Shown piece by piece: positions 14,001 through 25,345 of a stretch of 64,000 bases of DNA. A program made the position numbers and the translations under genes. The stretch is from the NCBI GenBank assembly GCA_023846275.1, contig JAIUJO010000090.1:344277-408276 (forward strand), in the 5' to 3' direction. How positions within the stretch are numbered: position 1 is the first letter of the stretch; the number at the start of each line of letters is the position of its first letter. The notes beneath the pieces are model-generated. The model did no database searches. It saw nothing but the letters and a program-made list of their open reading frames with translations, and was not told the DNA's origin. Source of the stretch: Vanilla planifolia. Its lineage: Eukaryota > Streptophyta > Magnoliopsida > Asparagales > Orchidaceae.

Positions 14001-17000
14001 ATAATTGTACCTAGTTTGGAATAACTATAAATCAACAAAATAGATATTGAGAAATAATAATAAATTATTCTATTAAAATTAAGTAAATATATAATAAAGC
14101 TACATGAAGATAAATTGAAAAAATGGGATAAACAAAATCAAAGTGTAGTAAAGCTAAAAAAAAAAGAGAATTAGAGTTTCAAAGAATATGAGTAATTGAA
14201 AGAAAAAAATTTGAAGAAATGAGATAAACTATAAAGTTAAGTTGCATTTGATGATTAGTGGTAGTTCGAGTGTAACATCTTCGACCATAAATATTTCTAT
14301 AGATAAACATGCCACAAAATGCACCAAAATACTAGAAAATAAAATATTTTAAAAACATTTTTATCTAAAAGGATAGAGCTCTGTTAAAAGTCCAATGACA
14401 ATTATTTAGATGTAATCAGAGCTCTTTTTGAATTACTATAAATTTCAAAAGTGAATAAGAATAAATAATAATAAATTATTTTTTAATATTAAGAAAAATA
14501 TATAATAAAACTAAAATAAGATAAATTAAAGGGTTGAATTTTATAATAGTATAATCGATTCAAAGAAAAACATTTGAGGAAAGAAGATAAATTATATTTC
14601 AAAGATGGAATCCAAGATGTTGAGGAGATCCAGTATAATATCCATAATCAAGAAATTAGGTATTAGGAGAAATGTCTCATCCAATAAGGAAAAAAGACAA
14701 AACAATATTTTACAAAATAAAATTAAAAATTTAATTGTATAGTGCATGTTGGGGTGAGTCTAATGACATTTATTTTACATTGATTAGACCTCCTTTGGAG
14801 TTGCTACAAAATATCAAAATAAATAAATATAAGTAATAAAAAATTATTATTTTAATATAAATTAACTATATATAAAGGCTAAAAACATAAAATAAAGAAA
14901 GTGTAATTTGACCAAATCATAATTGGATAATTAAAGCTACATTTTAATGTGACCATTTGAATGAAAAGAAAACTTGAAGAAATGAAATAAATTATATATG
15001 AAAGTTGCTTTCCAAGTTATGAAAGAGATTTAATGTATCTTAATTTTTAAATTAAGTATGAATTAAAATGACATATAAGGCATGCCAAAATCATCAAAAA
15101 TAAATATTAAAAAACTATTAAATTAATATTTAATTGGGAAGAGCTCATTGAGACAAGTCTAATAACTTTATTTTTGTCTCTATTACTCTTCGTTTTGGAT
15201 TATTATGACTTCCAAAAAATAAATAATCTTCAAAAGTAATTAATTACTATTTTAATTAACTAAATATACATTAAAGTTCAAATGGGATAAGTTAAAGTAT
15301 TGAAATATAATAAAAACAAAGTGATAATAAAGGCCACAAGATAGGAGAGTTAGATTTTTCTTAAAATATAACTAAAAGAAATTAAACAATTTAAAAGAAT
15401 GAGATAAAGTTTTTGATAAGGCTGTGTTCTTATAAAGTAAGTAGATCGAATGTAGCCTACTCCATCATTAATTCAAGAGTAAAATGAAGTCTCTCATAAA
15501 GCACAATGAAACCCTAGGAAATAAATTATTTAGAAAAGCATAAAAACATATATTTTAATGATCAATCTTGTTGAGATAAGTCATATAATATTTTTTTATT
15601 TTGATCAAAAGTACTTTGGAAGGTTTATGAATTACCAAAGTAATAAAGCATAAATAATAATATACTATTATTTAAATATTATGTAAATATATGACAAAGC
15701 TAAAAGAGATAAATTAATGAAATTTGATTAAACAAAGTGAAAGTGATATAAAGGTCAGATTTGACGAGTATTAGTGTTTCAAAGAAATGTAACAAAATCA
15801 AAACAAAAAATTTAAAGAAATGAGACAAATAATGGGGACAGTTGCATTACGAGGCATTGAAGAGTTTGAGTGTAAAATCCTTGATCATCATGTTAGCTGC
15901 AAATAAAAGTATCTTGTAAAATATACCAAAATACTAAAAAACTATTTAAAAATTTAATAACTATTTAATTAGGTAGAGCTCTTTGAAGCTTGTCCAAAAC
16001 CACTTATTTTGTCATGATCGGACCTTGTTAGGAATTAATGTCAATTATTAACTAAAAAAAGAAAAAATAATAACAAATAATAATTTTAGGTTTAAATAAA
16101 TATATAATAACAAATGTAATTAGTATAATATAATCAAATCAAAGTGACATAAAGGTTGCATGAACCAAAAAAAATAAAGCTATGTAGTATGATGACCAAA
16201 TTGAAGCAAACAATTTAAAGAAATTAGATCAATTACTGTTAGTAGCGATTTTCCATGATGGCGAGGAGGTTGAGTATAGCATCTTTGATTTTTGAATCAT
16301 GCATAATTAGAATGTCTCATCATTCGATAAAAAAATAAAATATTTCAAAATAAAGAAATGAATAATTAATATGATGAATGTCATCAAGATCGGTCCAATG
16401 ATAATTTTTTCATACAGATTGGACCACGTTTGGAATTAATATAAGTTACCCAAAAAACTACGCATACAAAATTAACAAATTATTATTTTGATATTATACA
16501 AAAAATATTAAAGCTGAGAAGGGATAAACTATAGTAAAGTAATACAATGAAATAAGAAGTTGTAGAGGTCACATAAGGGAGAATAAGAATTTCATTATAA
16601 TATACCCAATTCAAAGAAAAACATTGTAGGAAATAATATAATTTTTACGATACAGTTGCTTTCCATTATAATAAAAAAGATTAACGTAATTATCTTGATC
16701 ATCAAATAAAACATAAATCCAAATGCCTCATAAAAAATGTGAAGACCCTTGAAAATAAATTACTTAAAAATATAAAAAAGGATCTTAATTGGATAGAGCT
16801 CGTTTATTCTAATCCAACAAAATTATTTTCAACTTGATGAGGTCTTATTTAGTGTTATTGTAAACTACCATAGTAAATAATTATAAATAATAATAAATGT
16901 ATGTCTTAGTAGTAAAACAATATACATTAAAGCAAAAAAAAGATGAGTTGAAGCAATGCATTGTAATTGAAATAAAAGGATGTAAGGTAAAACGAGAGAT

Positions 17001-17690
17001 GATCTTTTGTTTAATTGTAATAAAAAATTAAAATGAAAAAGTTGAAGAAATGAAATAAATTGCAATGGGAAAACATAATTCCAAGGTAGCAAGGAGTTTG
17101 AGCAAAAAATCCTCGATCATCAAAGTATGTACGAATCAATGTGTCTTATAAAATATACAAAAACAATTAAAAATAAAATAAGTAAAAATATGGAAATGAA
17201 TATTTCTTGAAAGTAGCTCACCAAGACAACTCCAATAACATTTGTTTCATCTTGATTATATGTTATTTGGAAATATTATGAATTGCTTAATTAAATAAGT
17301 AAAAATAAAAATAAATTTATATTTCAATATTAAGTAACTATATACATTAAATTTAAAATGAGATAAATTAAAGCAATATAACGTAATAAATAAAATCAAT
17401 GTAATGGTCACAAGAGAGGAGATTTAGAGCTAAATAATGATATAAATTAAATGGAACAAAAAATTTAAGGAAATAAGATTAATTATATTTGAAAGTTTTA
17501 TTCCAAAGTAATAAGGAGATCGACTGTAACATCCTTGTTCATCAAATTAACTGGGAATCGAGATATCTCATAAATCTTGCAAAAACCTTAGAAAATAAAA
17601 TATTTTAAAATATAAAAACTAAAATTTAATTTGATAGAACTCATCAAGAAGAGTTCAATTATAAATATTTCATCTCTATCAGAAAGCATT
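8056..17690 (-). repeat. Degenerate satellite array B, inverted relative to array A
   Basis: This is the same satellite read on the minus strand. Reverse complements of the array A boxes recur, for example 'taaggagattgag'-like for 'cttagtatcttgg' and 'ttggaattactatgaatta'-like for the marker box. Marker boxes sit near 8290, 8645, 9055, 9470, 9880, 10300, 10710, 11125, 11530, 11930, 12320, 12640, 13050, 13460, 13830, 14015, 14430, 14795, 15200, 15620, 16030, 16430, 16850 and 17265, giving about 24 monomers. Intervals are mostly 365-425 bases, with one of about 185 near 13,830-14,015. The array ends near 17,690 in a partial marker box. No coding potential is visible. Confidence 0.92.
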
Positions 17691-20560
17691 GCATGCTAAA
17701 TTCTTGGGATCAACAAGATTATGAATATTTTATAATATTTGTTTAAGTTGATGGTTCTTATGTTTATTGAATATGTTTATTGCTTAAGTCATATTGTTTG
17801 AAATTGCTTGTTAATCTATCAGTGTAGTTGAAAGAATCAAGATATATGCAACTTTAAGCATTTTTTGTTTTAAAATTTGAATTTCGTTCAATGACATAAA
17901 GAATGATTATGTAGAGGAGAAGGTGTTGTGATCATGTTAGGATTGATTGTAAGCAAATTGCTAAATTGTTGTATACATGTATGATGTTTGAAGAATTCTT
18001 GCCATGAATGTTATTTCTATTTTTTTGGAGATTTCCATATTTAATACAAGGTTTATGGTTCATATATCTTATCTTAGAAATATTACTATGAATATGCAAC
18101 TAATATATCTTTGAATATTCATGATTATCACTAATTGTGTTGAAGAATTTAGTAATGAATAATTCAAATTAGTTAAGAAAACCAAGTAAGAAATCTTAGA
18201 AAAACCTAGTATGAGGACCTAGGAATGCTCTCCTCAATTTATACGATATGTTATTATTATGATTTGAGAAACATTTTCATTATACAAAATGAAAGCTTGG
18301 AATGAATTTTAGATAAAGCAACATGTGGATGAATGAATCAAGTATTGCCTTTAGGCTGATTGAAAGGCTTGACCATGGGCATGAAATGTAAGGAAATACT
18401 AGAAAATGACCTTAGATAGCTTCCAAGAAAAGTGAGCTCATGGATTTTCTTGTGGGAGGATTTAAGGTGCTTTAGTTGACAACAAAAAAAGGCAAGGGAA
18501 AGATTAGGTATTGATTATGTGAAATAAAAAGCTTTTAGTTTTGTTGAGAAATCATAGGAAACAAAGAAGGAACTCAAGCTCACTAATTTAATTAGTTGGC
18601 TTAGATTACACTTGTGAAATTACAAGTTTCAAGAAGGGAATATTGGACATAGAAGTTCAATTATGTTGGATTTAAAATTTCAAAGTTGTAAATTAGTAAT
18701 TGGAGAAAACTTAAGAGTGGCCATTGGGACAGAAGTGGCTTAGGTTGGTCTGCGAGGAAATTGAGAGTTACTAGCAAAATTCATGTGCATCATTGTCAAA
18801 GAATAAGAGTAATGACTTAAATGGGTCAAGCTATGGATTTATAAATTATGGTTAAGGATTTGACACAAATACATGAAATTTGAATGGGGCATTGCAAAAA
18901 AGATAGGTTAGGCAATAGTAGAAACCCTAAGTTTGCTAGATAGTAATTGGAGTTTTAAGAGACTTAGATAGTTGGTTAATAGTTAAAGATTTCTGGAAAC
19001 TATAGATGATAGATTAGGGTCAGGTAACCCTAGTTAAGGGCAAGTGAAATATTCAGGTTGTTAATTAAGAATTACTTCTAACAATCACATAGATTATGAT
19101 GTTGTGAACCTTAATGATAGTTTCCTAAGTTGGAGTGAGACAAATAAGATATATCCAAATTTTTGGACTCCCACTAGATATGCAGGTTATGTGCCTCATT
19201 TTTAGGATGTATTGAGAGATCATGGCGTGTGCTAGCTTATGGTAGTTCAACACAACCTAATAAAATTCCAAGCCTATAATTTTGTCCACATGATTTATAA
19301 CTCTTTTCTTGGGACCATAAGATCATTAAGACGATTCCATGTTTGTTGTATGCCATAATAGAGTATCACTATAGATTTAAAACTTGCCAAACTATTTGAT
19401 ATAGTGACAGATGATTTATGAATACTCGTATGGTCCTATGGATGGTGCAAGTAATTAGTATAACCTAGATTGTGAATTATTAGATAATTAAGAGAATTGT
19501 GTCAAACTTGTGTCGAGTATCCAAATTATTTGTGGTCAACTACAAATCCTGTGGTATTGGTTATGATATTTTTGAGACTTGTAATGCCCTATTAAGCTTA
19601 TGTTAAGTTAATAGTTAAGGTTTTTTTCATTGGAACAAGTTGGTAGGCTTTGCATATATTTGATTCCTTTAGTGTAGTATTGATTGGACTTGACTATTAA
19701 CTATTGCATTTATGCTTTTGTTAATAGGACATAAGGATTTAATATTGATCTTGGCTCAACCAACCACCCTCCCCTTTATGTCATTCTCTAAGGTAGCAAG
19801 TAAATGGATATTACATCTGAGTGTTCATCTTTGTGGATTACTCTTCCATTAGAATTTAGTCATTTTCTTGTTTTAGTCTCATTTACTTTTAGCATGGATG
19901 TTTTAATGTCGAGCATTGGACTATAAGAGATATCTTATGGTGGAACTTACACATTATCAAATATTATATTTTGATGTTGTTTTAGCAATTAAATTTATTG
20001 TGATAGTTATTGTTAATATATTGTGATACTTATGCACATCATGGATTTTATGGATATGATTATTTGTAAGTGTAGATTGCCTTGGGACCATATACATGAT
20101 TGTGTACTGCTAGATTACTTAGACAGTAGTGGACAAGTTCTTTGCTCAATTGAGTTCTCATTAAGATAAGGAATGTGTTTCATATTTGGTGTGATATCAT
20201 GAGCATGATGGTCAAATTGAAGGATTATGACACCCAATTTAACTATTATGGCCAAGGCATAAAAGTTAGCAATCAAATATATCAAATAATGCATAATTTA
20301 GATGCATCTGGAGGAAAAACATTGTCGAAAAATGGTAGGATAGTTTTGGTGCCAAATTCTTGGTTAAAATATCCTAGTTTAGAATAGTTTAGGTAGGTAT
20401 TAATGAAATTCTACACTACTTACGTCCACTATTGTGGGGAGCATTAAGTTGTAACTCATTTGTAAGTTATGTAGGTTATTTTGTTTAATACTTCTTGCCA
20501 AATTCATTTAAGTTTCTTAGATCTTCCTATTAAAGATGGTTAGGACTTGTAGTGCCACCT
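17691..20560 (+). other. Non-satellite leader/LTR-like DNA upstream of gypsy fossil A
   Basis: The satellite stops and base composition becomes slightly richer in G. No gene is visible. Near 18,720-18,870 the sequence resembles 50,555-50,700; for example 'gagagttactagcaaaattc' here matches 'gagatttactagtaaaactc' there, followed by 'atgtg' in both. That region belongs to another LTR-like repeat pair, so this stretch probably holds the LTR and leader of the gypsy element that follows. LTR ends could not be fixed. An open frame at 20,175-20,387 has no recognisable motif, and I do not call it a gene. Confidence 0.4.
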
Positions 20561-20569
20561 TAAGAGACC

Positions 20570-22790
20570 CATTAGACACTAAACTACTCTAAAGCAAGAT
20601 ATAATTGAAATGGCTAGATATGGTTTAGACACCCTAGATTTTACTTGTGGCTACAATAGAGCAATTCTTTGAGGCTTTCACACCATTTAGGCCATGATTC
20701 TTTTTAGGTGAAATACATCTAGCCATAATAGATGATTGGCTTCCACACATGTAGGTCTTTATTTCAAGCATTGTGGATTCTAACAAAAATTATGGTGGCA
20801 CTAGAAGATTTTGTTCTTTATAAGAAGGCAACTAATTGGTGGCATGTTCAGCATCATACCATATATGAGGATGTTCAAAATAGTGAGATTTCTTGGAAAT
20901 AGTTCACTGTAAATTTTTATATTGTTTTGTGCTAAAGGAAACGAAGACACAAATCCATAAAGAGTTGTTTCCATTGAGCAAAACAAAGATGTTCCTAATG
21001 AATTATGCAACTAGTTTAACTCAACTTGCTTGTTAAGCATCGATGTTGGTGACTTCTAAAGCATACCAATATGAGCACTTTTTGAAGGGACATACACCAA
21101 TGTACAAACACCTAATGGTTTCTTCATTTTTTATATTGTAACTCAACTTAGGATGCCAAGTTGATTGAGTAGATGGAGGATTAGTTTGGGGCTAAAAAAG
21201 AAAGGAGAGAACCTTTGATACTTCTAAAGGTTAGAAGGGTGACAAATTTCATGAAAAGAAATGTTACAAAAGGACTTTTCAAAATAATTCGACTACGGTG
21301 ATTGTAGCTTTTAAAGATAAAGAGGCCTACAAAGTAGACCTAATATGAAGACTTCAAATGCATACACTACGATAAATGACTTGGCAAAGACTACTTGCTT
21401 AACAAAATTATTTCCTGTATCTACTTGAAGCTAAGACATGCTAGAAGAATTTGCCTCGAGTGGTACAACACTATTTAGTGTGTTGGTCACATAAAAGGGT
21501 TTCTAAGAGCTTATCATCTAGAAACTTGTACGTGATTGACCTCAATACTTGACCCATGGTTTGTGGTTTAGTTTCTATTTAAAGCATAAGATTTGCTAGC
21601 TTTTCTCAATGATCTTATTATCTAGGATAATGCAAAGGATTAGCGAAGTACAATTTATTAAGAAGATGTTGAACTCTTAAAAGTTTGCATTTGATTACAA
21701 TAAACGGATTCTTATGACGATCCTATTAGGGATGGCGTTTGACATATCATGGTTGGTGGGGTGTACCTTAGAAACAAGAGTTTAGAGAGTGTTTGCTAAC
21801 AAAGCCTCATGATAGAAAAATTGCAATCGATCCAGTTCAAGGTAAAATGTATAAGAACCTAAAGATTATCATATGATGGAGATGTTTAAGGAAGCATGTC
21901 AAACACTAAGTCTAGAGATTCTTTACTTATTATAGAGTTAAAGCTAAACATTAAAAACCTAGTAGTTTATCATAGTTTTCATGCCTAAATACAAATAGGA
22001 GGAGATTACTATGGAGTTTCTTCCAAATTTTGAAGGACCAAGTAATTATGTGACAATTTTTTGTTATGCATGATTAATTTAAAAAATGGCTCATTTTCTA
22101 TTTAGGAAGAAATTTAACTCAACAAAAAGACTAGTAGACTTTTATGTAAAACAAATAATTTGTCTACATGGTGTTTTCCATGAAATTATCTTAGTTTTAA
22201 ATTGATTTACATTATGTATTGGGAACTACTCTTCAGTTTCATACAATGTAACATTCTCAAAAAGTGGATAGTAAGATAGGGTTATCTAGACCTTCAAGGA
22301 TTTAATGAGGCTTAGTATACACTTATACTCCTTAGACTAGTTGGTAATTATTGTTCATAGAGTTTGTTTACAATAATAGTTATAGGAGAGCTTTCAACAT
22401 GGCACTGCATGAGGCTTTATATCATACACATTACAAGTCTCTCACATGTTAAGCTAAGCAAGAGTCTAGTTTGATCTTTAGACTAGGATACTAAGAAGTC
22501 TATTGACTTGGTCCATAATGCAAGAAATAAGCTATATCTAGTATAGAATTATTAAAAAATACATTATTAGTTATCCTAGTATTCTTTGAGATTTTTGATT
22601 TGGTATATTTGAATGTTAGATAAATGCAATGTTTGTTTCATGTTTACACCAATATATATTAAATTGTTAAATCATATAAGAGATTTTTTGTATCACATTG
22701 CCTAGAATCACCTAAAGGATTTGGCAGGATATACTTTTTGTTCCATGTGTCCTGCTACAAAAACTTTGTCCCAAATACTTTTTATATTTC
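20570..22790 (+). mobile_element. Ty3/gypsy retrotransposon fossil A (gag and pol parts)
   Basis: This is a broken, ancient Ty3/gypsy element on the plus strand, carrying many breaks. Recognisable parts in order are: a capsid-type gag region around 20,690-21,060, with the Trp-rich patch common to plant gypsy gag; a zinc-knuckle-like trace near 21,470; a protease-like trace near 21,700-21,760, resembling the 'ILGMDWL' region; an integrase core region around 21,950-22,400, matching the 'DRLTKMAHF' and 'LHGVP' landmarks and the later 'EFAYNNS' landmark; and the C-terminal pol region around 22,470-22,790, matching the 'FHVSMLRKYVPDP' landmark. I recognise no other pol parts. The order gag-protease-integrase and the landmark spacing support Ty3/gypsy over copia. 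The similarity is motif-level only, so the assignment of each part is approximate. Confidence 0.75.
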
Positions 22791-22801
22791 TTTGAGGGAG
22801 C

Positions 22802-23035
22802 CTAAAGAGCTTTAGATTCAGCCATATCTTGCTTATTTAGAACCCAATTTGTATTCTTGAATCTAGTGTAAGATAATTGAAGAATAAAAGAAGCCACCCT
22901 TGCTAAAAGCATTTTGCAATAATCAAGAGGGGTGGAGGGCAAGTTTGGAGCTTCAATATTTGGCTCATCAAAGGTGGCCAAAGTTGTTGTATTGATTTCA
23001 TTGAAAAACTCCAAACAAGATGAGGAAATTGCCAT
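22802..23035 (-). CDS. Unrecognised 77-codon coding-like stretch, possible gene fragment
   Basis: I do not recognise this protein. The open frame runs 77 codons from an ATG at 23,033-23,035 to a TAG at 22,802-22,804. Unlike the other short frames in the window, which are rich in Phe, Ile, Leu and Tyr as expected from AT-rich noise, it has a balanced composition. There is an acidic and proline-containing middle ('TFDEPNIEAPNLPSTPLDY'), a hydrophobic but not clearly membrane-spanning 'MLLARVASFILQL', and a polar tail. An 'AG' preceded by a weak pyrimidine run lies just upstream of the ATG on the minus strand, so this could be an internal or terminal exon rather than a complete gene. Its stop lies about 12 bases from the end of recognisable gypsy fossil A sequence, on the opposite strand. 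It may be a captured host exon, a retrocopy fragment or chance; the evidence for expression is nil. Confidence 0.3.
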   Translation of the reverse strand: MAISSSCLEFFNEINTTTLATFDEPNIEAPNLPSTPLDYCKMLLARVASFILQLSYTRFKNTNWVLNKQDMAESKAL

Positions 23036-23689
23036 GCTAAAGGTTTGATTATTTTTAAATAAGTAGATTTTTCTTTAATTAAAGAAATTAATTTAAAACT
23101 TGAAAGTTAAATTTTGAATTCATGCTTAATTTGAAATTTGAAATTTCATTTTTGAAATAAAACAATAGATCAATATGTTGTGAATTATTTAAATAGATAA
23201 ATACAAAAAAACCCCTTTTAGATACGGTTGAGTGCTTGTAAGATAATGTAATAGATAAAAAGAAGTGGATAAGGTCCCATAGCATGGATATTGGAATGAG
23301 ATATTAATCAATTAACAAAAATTGTTAGATTTGTGGGAGCGATTATTTTGCATTAAAAAGTGATAATATGCAAGGTTTAGATAGTTTTCTTGCACCCAAT
23401 AAGTTATTAAAATAAATTGGCACAAGGAAAGTACTCCAAGGAAGCCAACATTGAGATATAAGAAGAGGCGAAGGAGAGTTTACAATCCAAACTTTGGAGA
23501 TGATAATATCAAATGTGGTGCTGACTTCTACCAACTTTAAGAGGTATGAATCCTCATGTCTTGTATAACATTGTAGATACATATTAAGTGCCTAAATAAT
23601 GTATTTTACTGCATATTTGCATGTCATATTATACAACTGAGGATTAACATAAATATTTTTCAATGTATTTATTTCTGTGGCTCTTATAT
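23036..23689. other. Unassigned AT-rich spacer
   Basis: I see no repeat unit, retrotransposon landmark or RNA gene here. A minus-strand open frame at 23,343-23,582 (79 codons) is less noise-like than most. It could in principle be an upstream exon of the coding-like stretch at 22,802-23,035, but no splice pair that joins them is convincing. Confidence 0.4.
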
Positions 23690-24340
23690 TGTTGGAATTC
23701 ATAAATTTGGAACTTTCTACTCTGATTGCAAAATTACAACAAAGAGGGAAGTATGAAAAGTATTAAACATTCAACATTATTATTTCTTTTATTTTGAAAT
23801 TAATATTTATTTAATGTGTAAATGCATAAGAAAATATTAAGGTAATGGGTATTAAGCTTATTAAGATTTTTATTTAGTAATAACTTAATAATGAACTAAC
23901 TTAGGCATATCACAAAAAACATTGTTAGAGAATTCTTATTTGTTAGGATAAAAATGTTAAGCAATTTTTGAAGATAATTCTTAGCACATAAATCAGGTGC
24001 ATAAATCAATTATCTTTGGTATAAGTACACTTGTTTATTTAATATTTCTTGAGCAAGTTGTCATAAATACATTTTTACTTATGATGATGAGATTGATCTT
24101 GTTCATTTTTTTTAATTTGAATCGTATTATTTCAACAAACTATTGTAGATAATTAGGTAAGATATTTAATAATATAAAATGAAAAAAAGAGGTATGTAAG
24201 TAATTAAGAAAAGCATAATTGCTTATGTTAATTATAGCAAGAGATTGACAGATTGAATGGATGTTATAAAACAATAGGAAATATTCCCTTCCATGCAATG
24301 TTAACCCTTAACTAAAGTGTGGTACCAATGAACAAGTTTT
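23690..24340 (+). repeat. Left copy of a ~0.6 kb direct repeat pair
   Basis: It aligns by eye with 24,735-25,345 at an offset of about 1,045 bases. Shared landmarks are 'gaattcataaatttg' versus 'gaattcaaaaatttg', 'tttgaaattaatatttatt' versus 'tttgaaattaattattatt', a block built on 'atgaactaacttaggcatat' versus 'atgaagtaacttagccaaat', 'aaatcaggtgcataaatcaa' versus 'agatcaggttgataaatcga', and 'gtgtggtacc' versus 'aatgtggtacc' at the right end. The copies are strongly diverged. The pair could be the LTRs of a short non-autonomous LTR element, or a simple tandem duplication. Confidence 0.75.
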
Positions 24341-24734
24341 TGTTCAATGCTAGTACACATTGTAGGAGAGCTGGGTATTGTTGTAGACTACACTATGATA
24401 TAAGATGATAGTAAAAGAAGTGATGAATGGCCATTAATAGGGTGACCACAAGCAATCTAAGGACTCGTTGGATGGTTTGATGTGGGTGTGTGTGACCTAT
24501 GATAGCGGTGTTGTCTCTGCTTACCTTTGATACGTGGGGTAGCTATGTGTTGTTTCTAGAGTGATACCTATGATGATTGATATAAATCTTGCTAATAGAT
24601 ATACCTATTTATCGACCCCTATCCATTGGAAATCTTATATTTCATATTTATGTGGACATGATAAGATATCTTAAAAAGGGTAATATTTATGGGTAAAATG
24701 GGCCCAAATTGTCAAGGGATGAAGAAGCCTAACT
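24341..24734. other. Spacer between the direct repeats
   Basis: About 390 bases lie between the two repeat copies, with more G and T than the surroundings. No open frame, no primer-binding site that I can defend and no coding motif are visible. If the flanking repeats are LTRs, this would be the whole internal region of a TRIM/LARD-like element. Confidence 0.4.
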
Positions 24735-25345
24735 GAATTCAAAAATTTGTTTGGTCTAATTGTAAGTGCAAAAATGCGATGGTGGAGACAAGTTATAAAA
24801 GAATTTAAATGTTGATTATTATTACTTTTAATGTTTTGAAATTAATTATTATTATACATGTAAATACCTAGGAAACTTTAGGAGGATTAGATATTAAGGT
24901 AGTTATGATTTGTATTTGGAATTTAGTTGATTATGAAGTAACTTAGCCAAATCACCAAAAGTATACTTGGATTTGTTCTTACATTATAGGATCAAGATGG
25001 CAAGTTAATTTAAAAAGTAGATCCTCAACAAATAGATCAGGTTGATAAATCGATTAACTATGATGTAAGTATGATCATTCATTTATCTTCATTTTAAAAT
25101 GGTCCATACATTTGAATTTGAGTCACAATATTTTTGTGACTTAGTGTTCATAAATAAGAAAAATTTTTATGATCATAAAATTGAAGGAAAAGTGTTATAT
25201 TAAAAAAAATGTCAAATTGGTTATTAGAATTACAACATGAGTTTGACACTATTAATGGAGATGACAAAATTATAAGAAGTTTTCTTTTACTGCGATGTTA
25301 TAAATTGACACTAATGTGGTACCTAGGGTAATTTAATGATTCGGA
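24735..25345 (+). repeat. Right copy of the ~0.6 kb direct repeat pair
   Basis: This is the partner of 23,690-24,340. It ends at 'aatgtggtacctagggtaa', where the satellite resumes almost at once. The abutment with satellite array C suggests that this repeat, or the block it closes, inserted into the satellite. Confidence 0.75.

Noticed and set aside
16865-17092. 75-codon minus-strand open frame
   Set aside because: It lies within satellite array B; the same kind of frame appears and vanishes between monomers.
20801-21010. 69-codon minus-strand open frame
   Set aside because: It is antisense to the gag-like region of gypsy fossil A.
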